A stretch of DNA of 64,000 bases from Limnomonas spitsbergensis. Taxonomy: Eukaryota > Chlorophyta > Chlorophyceae > Chlamydomonadales. Positions 27,947 through 39,600 of this stretch are shown in pieces; the first letter of the stretch is position 1, and the number at the start of each line of letters is the position of its first letter. A model generated the notes under the pieces. It ran no database searches, was not told the origin of the DNA, and saw nothing but the letters and a program-made list of their open reading frames with translations. The translations under genes were made by a program, and so were the position numbers. The stretch spans positions 2,170,001 through 2,234,000 of the forward strand of contig JAYJMM010000026.1 in NCBI GenBank assembly GCA_037349105.1. The letters are read 5' to 3'.

Positions 27947-28176
27947 AGTAAAGTAGTAGGGGCGGTACCCACGAGACGGAGACTTCTAGGCAGAGACATC
28001 CAGTTAGGGACTTCCAGTTACAGTTATCTTGTTAACAAGCTCTTGTCTGAAGTAGAAGGAGCATGAGTGTACGGTGATGTACCGTATTTGTGAGTAGAGG
28101 ACACCTCTCTAAGGTGTCCTGACCGGAGTTTACGGTGTTTACCATAGTATTGCAGTTACTGCTTTATGGTGCGACA
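27947..28176 (+). repeat. Terminal repeat A2 (3' end of retroelement)
   Basis: 230 bp copy of A1 ending at the target duplication. The B2/A2 border equals the end of the B sequence next to the primer site joined to the A sequence next to the purine tract, with no bases gained or lost. Confidence 0.93.
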
Positions 28177-30607
28177 CACCCCCCATGTGAAGTTTTTACC
28201 CCCCATGTCAAAATTGCATGCCAAGAGGGGTCTGGCATTCTGCGTGGAATTTTGTATGATGCATATCTGTAGAAAATGACAGTGGGAATGCAGCGCTGTA
28301 GCTATCGTCTCAATCTGATGTTAGAAAAAAAGATACGAGACAAATCATTTTTTTTACCCCCCTCCCCCCCCCACTTTGCCCCTCCGTATCTCCCAGCCCC
28401 CAGGGCCAAAAACAATTTTAAGACCAGATATGGAAAGCTCTCGTCAAGCTCTACAACTTTAGATGATGGGGTGTATTCAGTGTTTTATGCCCCCCCCTCG
28501 ATTATATGCCCCATGGGCTAGTGGGCTAGTGGGCTGTGCCAAGATTTGCAATCCATCGCACGAGACACCATTCAACCTCTACAAACGTATGCCCTGAAAT
28601 GTAAGAAAATATCCTTAACGTGAGATCTTGGTACAGTCCATCACCGGCCATGCGCCTTATGCACCCTCATGCGCCGCATGGGCCTAGCACGAAAAGCCAT
28701 CTCACTGTCCACGAGGGATCACTGGATCAAGAGTGCAGTCCATCGCACAAGACAACATTCAAACTTAACACTCCTTTGCCATGAAAATGTAAGAAATATC
28801 CGCAACTTGAGTTTTTGTTACAGCCCGTCACCAGCATCACCCTATACACCCTCATGCGCCATATAAGCCTAGCATGGAAGGTCGTGCAGAATCTGCAAAA
28901 TGTTGTCGTGTGTCTGAAACTGAGAATCGCTTAGCTGGACCCCGGCATTGTCAATATAGCCCCTCATTGGCATCTATATCAAGCCTAGAAAAAAGGAACT
29001 AGAGAGGAAGCTAAAGCGCGTGGGCGTTGAAGTATGGCGGTGGTACCTTATAGTTTTTCTGCACATTGTATACGTTATGGAATGGCAATTTTCCAAAGAA
29101 TATTATATAATATTAAATATAATACAGTATGTAATATTACATAATATGAAAACTCAAGGTCGCCTATCCCTGGCGATAAATCAAAAGGCTTTCTTAAGCA
29201 ACAACGAGCTCCCTAAACATCGAAACACGTCCGCGCCTACCGGTATGGGTACTCCTGAAAATCTGAAAATCTTGACGGCTTCGCAGATTAATATTGAAGT
29301 ATTCATGGCCCGTGGCAAAACAAAAATACTTCTTGGCCCCGCGGTTTACGAAAAAAATAAATGTCTCCTTGGTAGTAACACAAGTACCGGTACCAGACTT
29401 CACACAAGCTTCACAACCGAAAAATAATTGGTTCAGTCAAATGCAAGGTGCAGTCATTCGTCGTGACAGCTTCTCAGCTGCCAGCTGCCCCAACAAGAGT
29501 GATGCGCATACAAGGAGATACCGGTTTACATGCTATAGGGCGCAGTGCATACGCCATGGGTGAGACTCTGCACATCCGGGTGTGGCACTATGCATGCCAC
29601 TAGGCAAACGGGCGGGGTCTATGTTTCATGGTTGGGGCGATACCGGTATGCATGCTGTAGGACATTGCAGCTCACGTGGGCAGATTCATGATCCACTTTT
29701 GTCCCTCTCTCTCCCCTGCTTCCATCCTCATCCTTGATCACTGGCAGTGATCCCTTGTCCACAACCATTCATGTCCGTCAGGTAACCCCTCCCTTACTTC
29801 CTTAAGAGCCATTAGCGTCTTGTTTCTTTCTTTCATGCATGCTGCCATCTCCATGCTTCTGGGGTGGGAAAGGCCAGCTCAGCAGTAAGGAACTCTGCTA
29901 GCCCAAGGGCTGGCTGGGTGCAATCCAGCGTACAAACTGTGGTGGATAGCCTCTAAAATACCTTCAGACGTTCTGGAGGCCCGTATAGCCACCGGTTGGT
30001 TGCACACTTGCGGATCCCCTGTCCAGCAGCTTTTAGACGGCATTGCTCTTTTCCATGGTATCCATGCCCCCAACACGAGACTTTTGGTCATCAAGATTAA
30101 CCCACCGAAGAATATAGGACTTACCGGTACACCCGCGAAAGTAAGCATGTTGGACAGCATAGTATCGAGGCAGCGTCGCTAACTTCCGAACGAAATGAGA
30201 AATGCGTGCTGCAGTGCACACATAATGTCGCCTGGGGCGATGTGTAGATCTCGCCATTGCACTTCTCAAACCTTTACCCCCCTAGCGGGGCCCCCATCTG
30301 CCAGTGCAATGGTTTACAAGCGGTTCTCCGGTACGTAATATCTGTTGACGATACACTGCAGGACCAGCATCAGCATCGCACCCGCCCTGTTCCTCGTTCA
30401 GTCGAGGGAAACGAACGTGGCTTCAGGAATACGGCACTTGTGAAGATTTAACGAGCCACCGCTGCACGCCATCCACCGGTCCTTGGCTTGATCCTGCAGT
30501 CTGTCGATCTTGATCTGCACAGAACTGCTCTTTAACTTGAGATCGCGGACTTTGATTTTGCTGCGTCCGCACATCCACCCCATAACACTTTTTCCGAAAG
30601 AGTCACC
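28177..30607. other. Intergenic spacer between retroelement and nucleotidase gene
   Basis: No supported gene. Holds a diverged tandem duplication of about 190 bp (about 28546-28700 and 28735-28890; both contain CACCCTCATGCGCC), an AT-rich patch around 29095-29150 with the palindrome TGTAATATTACA, and a tRNA-like patch at about 29872-29935. Confidence 0.6.
29872..29935 (+). other. tRNA-like sequence, possible SINE head
   Basis: CAGCTCAGCAGTAAGG resembles a polymerase III A box. GCTGG/GTGCAAT/CCAGC forms a five-pair T-arm-like hairpin, but its loop departs from TTCRANN. There is no convincing acceptor stem, so this is at best a tRNA-derived fragment. Confidence 0.2.
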
Positions 30608-33600
30608 ATGGGCACTGGACTCTCCACTGCCGCCTCTGCCTTCAGCAGTCAGGCCATCAGCAGCTCGACAACTGTGGCCCCAGATGTCATCTTCGAGATT
30701 AAGGTAGCATGAGTGAAAGCGTGAAACCATGCATGCATGAACCTCATGCACATGGACCATGCTTGTTCGCATGGCACCTTGTCCATTCGACCAAGGACAT
30801 GTCTTTATCTGATGCTCCAAATGTAAGGCAACTGAGACCAGCCATGCATGCAAGGCACCTCTTGCATAAATGACCTTATGTGCATGCATGACTCCTTCTC
30901 TAGGATTCATGCACGCATGGCAGAATGTCCGATACGCATGCATGCATTGCTCCATATTAAACATGCATGCATGACGCCCGAATCCACTCATGCATGTATG
31001 CACACATAAAGTCTTATCAAACACGCATGGCGCCTGCTGGGTCTACTCACCCTCACACACATGCATGCATGCATGCATGCATGCATGCAAAGTAGCTTGG
31101 GCAGCACTCCACCCACACACGTAATCCAAAATGGATGCATGGCGCCTGGCACCATTCATGGTCCTAAAGGCATGGCGCCTGTGTCTACTCATGCATGATC
31201 ATATCACCTGATCCAGTACGCATGGTTGGCTGGTTGCCACCTGATCCATTGTGCGGGTTGCCTGATCCTGACGATAGCCGCCAGCCTTTCTGCTGCTGCT
31301 GTGGTTGCTGGAGAGGTCTCATTTAAGGCCAAGGTGTCGTTTGTTGCTGTAGCAGCATCCATCTCTGTTGAGACAGATCAACGAATCAATCAGTAAAGGC
31401 ACATCTTTTTTGTTGCGTTTTGGGCGCTGTCAGATGGTAAACATATCTCTTTTAAACCCGTCAGATGGTAGATAGATCTCTCTGGATCCCGACAGATGTC
31501 TTTGGATCCCGTCAGATGGTAGACAGATCTCTTTGAGTTCCGACAGATCTCTTTGGATGTCAGATGGTAGACAGATCTCTTTGGATCCCGGCAGAGTGCA
31601 GGAAATTTTTCCATCCTGGCAGATTGTGTGCAGATCTAGGCGAATTAGCTTGCCTGTGGCCCGGCTGCTGCCTTTAATTTGAAGGTCATGTTTGAGCTGA
31701 TGGTTGCTGGGTCTATTCAGGCATTATGCATTTTGCCCATCTATAGAAGCTTGGCACTAGCTCCCCAAGTTCACACGTGGGCTCCAGTGACTGGGCACCG
31801 GCTGGCCGTGCATCATGTACATGGGCATTGGGGCGCATGCATGGGCATATGCATCATGTGTGGGCGCATGGGTGCATGCATGGGCTTGCATGGGCGCATC
31901 ACGCCTGCCCGGTCTACTGCTGCATGCATGGGAGCATACCGAATATTAGCGTGCATGCAACATGCATGGGCGTATGCGTGCATGGCACCTGCTGGAGTGC
32001 TGGTTCTGCTCGTGCTGTCGTGTGAGCGCAGGATCCCTTCTTGAGCTTGTAGGTATGCAAAGATGCATGGCACTTGGTCCTGTGCTTACCACACACCCCA
32101 AGCATCTGCTGGAAGCAGTGCCATGCCGATTACGGTCCTTACGGTGACTGAATTACGTAGCTGAGTTTCAGTCACCGTAATTTCAAGGCAAATTCGGCCA
32201 TTTTTACCAGTAATGGACTGTTATAACATGCATGATTTCTGATTTACGGCGCAATTGCACAGCACTGGTGGGGAGGGAGTGGACTTGGTCGTTGGCCCAT
32301 GCTGATGCGTGTAGGGAAACCCCCAACATCCCACGCGCATGGCAAAGCGTTTATTATTCATTATTTTGATTAATTTACTGTAGATTTATCGGCCTTTCCT
32401 CGGACTTGAATGAGTCATTTGTTTATTTACTGCCTTACCCTGGGGCCAGAAATTTGACAAAACAACTCTCAATTTTGAACCTGGCGTTGGCAAAAACAAC
32501 AGTATATTTAACGAATACTTCACCCCTAAACAACGTTAATTTTGAGGGAAGGCAATTCGAATACACTGTACGATCTTCAATAATAAATAAATGTCATTAG
32601 CATGTCCTCTGCATCCTCTTATGTATCATCTGCATCTCCACTTATCCCATGCATGTCCTTTGAATGGGAAGTTGAGGATCAATGTCATGTACAATAACAG
32701 CGCGGATGTGGCTTCGGCCCAGGCTGCGCTGTTTCCTCAACTCTCACGCCCCTCACGGGGCGTAGCTTTCTTTCTTTCAATGTCATGTCCCATCGCACGT
32801 GTTCTGCATTCAGATGACCGCCTCAATCCCCGTGGAGCGTGTTGTGGAGATCGCCGAGGCGGCCGGGCAGGCCATTCTGAAGGTCTACTCAGAAGAGGTA
32901 ACGGATCTCTGACTAGGTGATTAAAAGTTATGGACTTCAATTGTGATGTCTTTTAAATTTATAATTGAAACGTGGCAACAGAGCTGGCCATCTTGGATGT
33001 TTACTCGGTCTTCCATCGAAGATCCATTCATCGTAGATCCATCCATCGTAGATCCATCCGTCGTAGATCCATCCGTCGTAGATCCATCCATCGTAGATCC
33101 ATCCATCAGAGATCCATCCATGAAAGTATGAATTTGAATCATACATCCTACAATGAATGAAAGCCCCCCCCCCCCGCCAACACCCCGCCATTTACACCCT
33201 TGCCCCCCTCCCTCAAATACATGCCTCCACTCACCCGCACGCCTGCCGAGACTCTCCCTCACCCCTACCTCCATTCACTTGTAAGCTGGCTGTCAATCAA
33301 CTTCGTGCCGGCTGCAAACTCTGTGTCCATGCAGTCCAGCAAGTGGGAGGTACAGTTCAAGGACGACCAGTCACCGGTCACCAAGGCCGACACCTCTGCC
33401 AACACCGTGATCTGCAGTGCACTCTTGCTGCTCAGCCCCCATGTGCCCATCATGAGCGAAGAGGACGCCATCCAGCCCTATGAAATCAGACAGGTGACAA
33501 AGAGAGGGAATTTGGAATTATAAGGGTGATAACGAATGACGTGCCACCCTTAGCTGTGACGCCAGGCGGGTGGTAAGGAGTGATGCCACCCTTCGCTGTG

Positions 33601-36600
33601 GTGCCAGAAGAGTGGTTATGAGTGATGGCACCCTTAGCTGTGGCACCATAAGGGTGGTAAGAGTGATGCCACCCTTATATGCGACGTAAGCAGGGTGATA
33701 AGGAGTGATGCCACCCTAATATGTGACACATATGGGTGGTAATGAGTGATATCACCCTTAGCTGTGGCGCCAGAAGGGTGGTAACGAGTGATGTCACCCT
33801 GCTATGTGACACATATGTGTGGTAATGAGTGATGTCACCCTTAGCTGTGGCGCCAGAAGGGTGTTAATGAGTGATGTCACCCTTGGTTGTGGCACTAGAA
33901 TGATGGTAATGATTGATGTCACCCTTAGCTGTGGCGCCAGAAGGGTGGTAATGAGTGATGTCACCCTTACATGTGGCAACAGAAGGGTGGTAATGTGTGA
34001 TGGAACTCTTAGATGTGACATCATAGGGGTGGTGATGAGTGATGCCACCCTTAGCTGTGGCTCCAGGAGGGTGGTAAGGAGTGATGTCACACTTTCCAGC
34101 CCAGCCCGGATTGGATCCTTGAGGAACCTGCTCAACGCGAGGCAATAGCCAAGGCCCGCTGGACCTGTACATCGACAATCAAAAGAAAGAAGGAAAGCTA
34201 CGCCCCATGGGAGGCGGATTCTGTCGACACTGCCGGCCACTTTAAGACCCCCCGGCCGGCCTGGGCCGGCCAAACAAACTACCCTGCCTGGCTAGAAACG
34301 GCTACTTGGCTGGACCCCAGCCCTGCCCTGATGCCTCTCATGAACACCTCCTCATAATGCCTTCTCACATACCCTCCCCCCATCTCATGAACACCTCCTC
34401 ATGATGCCTTCTCTCATGAACACCTCCTCATGACGCCTTCTCTCATGAACACCTCCTCATGACGCCTTCTCTCATGAACACCTCCTCATGACGCCTTCTC
34501 TCATGAACACCTCCTCATGACACCTTCTCTCATGAACACCTCCTCATGACGCCTTCTCTCATGAACACCTCCTCATGATGCCTTGTCTCATGAACACCTC
34601 CTCATGACGCCTTGTCTCATGAACACCTCCTCATGACGCCTTCTCTCATGTACACCTCCTCATGACGCCTTCTCTCATGAACACCTCCTCATGACGCCTT
34701 CTCTCATGAACACCTCCTCATGACGCCTTCTCTCATGAACACCTCCTCATGACGTTTTCTCTCATGAACACCTCCTCATGATGCCTTCTCTCATGAACAC
34801 CTCCTCATGATGCCTTCTCTCATGAACACCTCCTCATGACGCCTTCTCTCATGAACACCTCCTCATGACGCCTTCTCTCATGAACACCTCCTCATGACGC
34901 CTTCTCTCATGAACACCTCCTCATGACACCTTCTCTCATGAACACCTCCTCATGACGCCTTCTCTCATGAACACCTCCTCATGATGCCTTGTCTCATGAA
35001 CACCTCCTCATGACGCCTTGTCTCATGAACACCTCCTCATGACGCCTTCTCTCATGTACACCTCCTCATGACGCCTTCTCTCATGAACACCTCCTCATGA
35101 CGCCTTCTCTCATGAACACCTCCTCATGACGCCTTCTCTCATGAACACCTCCTCATGACGTTTTCTCTCATGAACACCTCCTCATGATGCCTTCTCTCAT
35201 GAACACCTCCTCATGATGCCTTCTCTCATGAACACCTCCTCATGACGCCTTCTCTCATGAACACCTCCTCATGACGCCTTCTCTCATGAACACCTCCTCA
35301 TGACGCCTTCTCTCATGAACACCTCCTCATGACACCTTCTCTCATGAACACCTCCTCATGACGCCTTCTCTCATGAACACCTCCTCATGATGCCTTGTCT
35401 CATGAACACCTCCTCATGACGCCTTGTCTCATGAACACCTCCTCATGACGCCTTCTCTCATGTACACCTCCTCATGACGCCTTCTCTCATGAACACCTCC
35501 TCATGACGCCTTCTCTCATGAACACCTCCTCATGACGCCTTCTCTCATGAACACCTCCTCATGACGTTTTCTCTCATGAACACCTCCTCATGATGCCTTC
35601 TCTCATGAACACCTCCTCATGATGCCTTCTCTCATGAACACCTCCTCATGACGCCTTCTCTCATGAACACCTCCTCATGACGTTTTCTCTCATGAACACC
35701 TCCTCATGACGCCTACTCTCATGAACACCTCCTCATGATGCCTTCTCTCATGAACACCTCCTCATGCCGCCTTCTCTCATGAACACCTCCTCATGACGCC
35801 TTCTCTCATGAACACCTCCTCATGACGCCTTCTCTCATGAACACCTCCTCATGATGCCTTCTCTCATGTACACCTCCCCATGAGGCCTTCTCTCATGAAC
35901 ACCTCCTCATGACGCCTTCTCTCATGAACACCTCCTCATGACGCCTTCTCTCATGAACACCTCCTCATGATGCCTTCTCTCATGTACACCTCCCCATGAG
36001 GCCTTCTTTCATGAACACCTCCTCATGACGCCTTCTCTCATGAACACCTCCTCATGACGTTTTCTCTCATGAACACCTCCTCATGACGCCTACTCTCATG
36101 AACACCTCCTCATGACGCCTTCTCTCATGAACACCTCCTCATGCCGCCTTCTCACACACACTCGCCCCATCTCAGGGGTACGACTACTACTGGTGCGTCG
36201 ATCCGCTGGATGGCACTAAAGAGTTTATCAAACGCAACGGTGGGTCGGTTGTTGAGGCCCTCTTAATAGATCGGATTTGAATGAAAAAGCATGAAAACAT
36301 TTTGGTGATCATTGGAGGATGGCTAGGAAGGAAAACATTATTTTTGCATCAGTAACCTGATGTTTTACGTCAGGAAAAAAGGGTTACAGATATGTTGTGG
36401 ACATCTTGCTTTTCTTAAACTTAGGCGGTTAGACGTAACAAAAAAGCTCGCGTGTGCTTGTGTGGCCCTCGTTGTTTGCTGTGAAAAGGCGAGAAGAAAC
36501 AGAAAGGGCATATGACCAGGGCATATGACCAGGGCATATGACCAGGGCATATGACCAGGGCATATGACCAGGGCATATGCGCTCATAAGGCTGTATTAAA

Positions 36601-39600
36601 TCATGCATACAAAGTAGAATTTTGTAAGCGGGCTATCCTTCTCTGGGCTACTTCTGCAATGGGTTGAGCGGTGCCTCACGCCTCCTGCTTCGACGTAGCG
36701 CGTAGTCTTTCTAGTCTCTCTACATACAAAGTTAGGATCTATCTACTGTAGATTTGCTTTGCCTTTCTTACAATTAATCTTCTTGGGGGGCTCTATTAAT
36801 TTAGTAGTTATCGGTCATCGACGCCATTTTCCGTCGGAAATTTAGAGTATTTGGCGGCAGTTTGCCCTGCTGAGGGCAGCATTAGTTATTTTTTGATGCC
36901 CAAGGGAAGGCAAATAAAATCTACGGTATTCTAACTAAATAAAAGTATATAGATCGTACTGACACAACGAATCACCACGTAAAATACAGCGAAAACCTTA
37001 AACCAAAGCAAATCACCGCGATTTTCGACCTAAAAAACCTGAATCCGCCAGTTGAAATCTCCTCCTTCGCGAATTGGGCCGAAATTTTTTTCTATACGTC
37101 ATTCCACCTCGAAAGCTGCGCTTCCTAGTGCCTATTTGTCTTAATTTGCTCCAATGGAAGGGCCACGTGCTGGCCAGTGGTCTCTGCTCGAATTCATGAA
37201 CGAAACGTGTTCCATCCAGCCGGGCAGCCGAATGAAGCGACTCATCACTCTCGACTAGATCCAGCGGTGCAGCAAGACAAAGATGGGAGGATTGAGGAGG
37301 AGCGAAGGAGAGCATAGCTTGACCCCCCATCAAAGCGCGCTAAGATATCAGGTGTTCCGCAGCGTGTCCGTCTCCTAGGCGCAAAGGGGCTGTTTAGCGG
37401 AGTCGTTGCGACCAGCAAATACGCAGTGAATGTCCGAGCAGCTTTGTCCGGCCTCGACTTGGGTGATTCGCTCCTGTTGTTTTATAAACTGTTTTAGTAT
37501 GTTATGTACAGCTTCTCTTTATAGCTTTCCTGTAGATTTGCTCAGCCTGGTGCTTTCAAGAAAGGCTTTAGGGTGGTTGCATCAACGCTGCAGCAACATC
37601 AGAACCATGAGCGGAAAACCATGTTACAGTAATATTGACCACCTGAGGCGCTCCCTCAAGTAAATTTAGTGAAATCGATTACGTGAAAAAAGCTTTAACC
37701 AAAGTTAAATCACCCCTAAAAAAAGCCGAATCCTTTAACCAATACAATACAGGTGAGTGTCGTAAGGGACAGCGTTAGATTCTAACGCGTTAGAGGGTTT
37801 CAACTTAAATCACCATGTTATGCTTTTTTTAACCAAAGTGATTGTATCAGCAATTCATCGTGTCAGTACAGTAGTTAGCCAAAAGTGTATTATCTACCCC
37901 TGTACCCGCCTCGTGACCCTCTAGCTAAAGCACGGCAGCACGCTTCATTGCTCGCAGTTCTGTTCATCTTCTTGTATATCTCTCAGAGGACATCCATTAC
38001 CGGTATCCATCATCCACACCATTCACCCTTTGCACAATTCTTCCTCCACACATTTCACCCACTGTCACACAATTTCCTCCACACCTTCCACACCTTCCGC
38101 ACGCCGGCAACGTCCACCCTCTTCATAGGCGAGTTCACCGTGAACATCGCGCTCATGTTCCGTGGGGAGCCTGTTCTAGGTGTGGTGCACGTCCCTTGCA
38201 ACGGAAAGACGTACTGGTAGGTTGTGAAGGGAGCATGATGTGTGAGGGGGGGAAGATGCAAGGGCGCTCGGGGGGGGGGGGGTGAGATGCAAGGGAGCTT
38301 GGAGGGGGGGGAGTGAGGAGCAAGGTAGTATGTGTGTGGGGGGGGAAAGAAGGAGCAAGGGAGCATGAGAATGGTAGGGGGCCAGGGGGTGGGGAATGGG
38401 GTGGGTGAGGAGCTGGGGAAAGGGGCAGGTGGGGAGCACAAACCTATTCTATGGACCCTTCCTGTTTCCTACATGGCCCAAAGAAAGAAAGAAAGAAAAC
38501 TACGCCCCCTAGGGGCGTGCGGGTTCAGGGAACAGCGCAGCTCGGGGCCAAAGCGAAATGCGCACCGTTACCATACCTACATGGCCCATGGAACAGAAAA
38601 CCCTCAATGGCGCACCCTTGCACAACCCTTTTTAGCAACCTCGTACCTCTTGATTCTCCACCCACACGCAAGGCCTGGCAGGCTTTTTAATTTTGAACAC
38701 ACACACAAACCACAAACAACAAATGTGCTCTTCTCTTACACCCCTATCCCCTTCCTCCCTGTCGTCCCCTCAGGCTCTTTATCCTGTCTCCCCCCCCCCC
38801 CCCTTCGCCTCCCCCCTCTCACCCCGTCCCCCCTCCCTTCTCCTCCCCCCTCTCACCCTGCCCCCCCCCCTTCTCCTCCCCCCCTTCTCCTCCCCCCTCA
38901 CCCCCCCCCCCCCCCCCCTTCTCCTCCCCCTCTTCAGGGCGGTCAAGGGTAAAGGCGCATGGAGGCGGCACTGGGAGGGAGCAAAGGTAAGAAAGGCAGA
39001 AAACGACGCACGGCCGGGGGGTGAGGGTGGAGGAAAAAGTGCGGCATGGGCTGTTTTTGTGTGTTAGCGTTTCCTGTGCTGTTACCATGAATTATATCGA
39101 CGGTTATAACTGGCATGTTAGTGATGGGCAATGTCTTGAAGGGGCTTTGTCACTCGGGGGGTCGGACGAGTCCCCGGACAACCGCAGTCGACCCTTCGGA
39201 TAGGGTCTTTGTAAGTTGTACTGGCGTCCAGGGCTTTTTCATACGGAAGGAAAGTGCGCTTATTTTTTCCTGCCGAACTTTCGGCGGGGAAAGGCTCCGT
39301 CTCGGCCGAAACCCCTTGTTTGGGGGGACTCGTCCGACCCCGTAAATGACAGGCCCCTTATGTCTAGCCCGCATGAGGCTCGTGTCCCTGAAGTATCGGC
39401 AGCATTTCAATGTGTTTTGTTGCAGGAGCTGACAAATGAGCTAATGGAGCACCTCAACTATACCCACATGGGCCACACCCAACCAAACCATATTGTTTAG
39501 GGTTTAGGGTATAGGGCTAAGGGTTTTACCTCATGGGGCCGTGGACAAAAAAATGGACACTGAAAATGGAGAAAGAAGTTTGTGGATTCTTCAACTTCTT

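Larger units (their letters stand above)
9162..28176 (+). mobile_element. 19-kb Ty3/gypsy-like retroelement with split, permuted terminal repeats
   Basis: The element begins TGTCACAG (9162) and ends GCGACA (28176). It is flanked by CACC at 9158-9161 and 28177-28180, or ACACC if the shared terminal A is counted in the duplication. Order: B1 (9162-9794), leader with putative self-complementary primer site, one giant ORF (10513-26367), purine-rich tract (about 27067-27079), A1 (27082-27311), GC, B2 (27314-27946), A2 (27947-28176). B1 and B2 differ at one position (9702 C, 27854 T). A1 and A2 differ at one position (27190 C, 28055 G). There is no A copy at the 5' end. The polyprotein has gypsy-type RT, RNase H and DDE integrase plus a cytosine methyltransferase. 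Identity of the repeats and the intact ORF indicate a recent insertion. Confidence 0.93.

Noticed and set aside
9162..28176. DIRS-type tyrosine-recombinase element
   Set aside because: The repeat layout fits, but no tyrosine recombinase is present and a full HHCC/DDE integrase is.
27314..28176. B2-A2 as a separate solo LTR inserted beside an older element
   Set aside because: No duplication flanks this segment alone (left flank ends CAGC, right begins CACC), whereas CACC flanks the whole 19-kb unit.
37013..37333. 106-codon minus-strand frame in the exon d-e intron
   Set aside because: No recognisable motif and no splice or start context; kept as unassigned.
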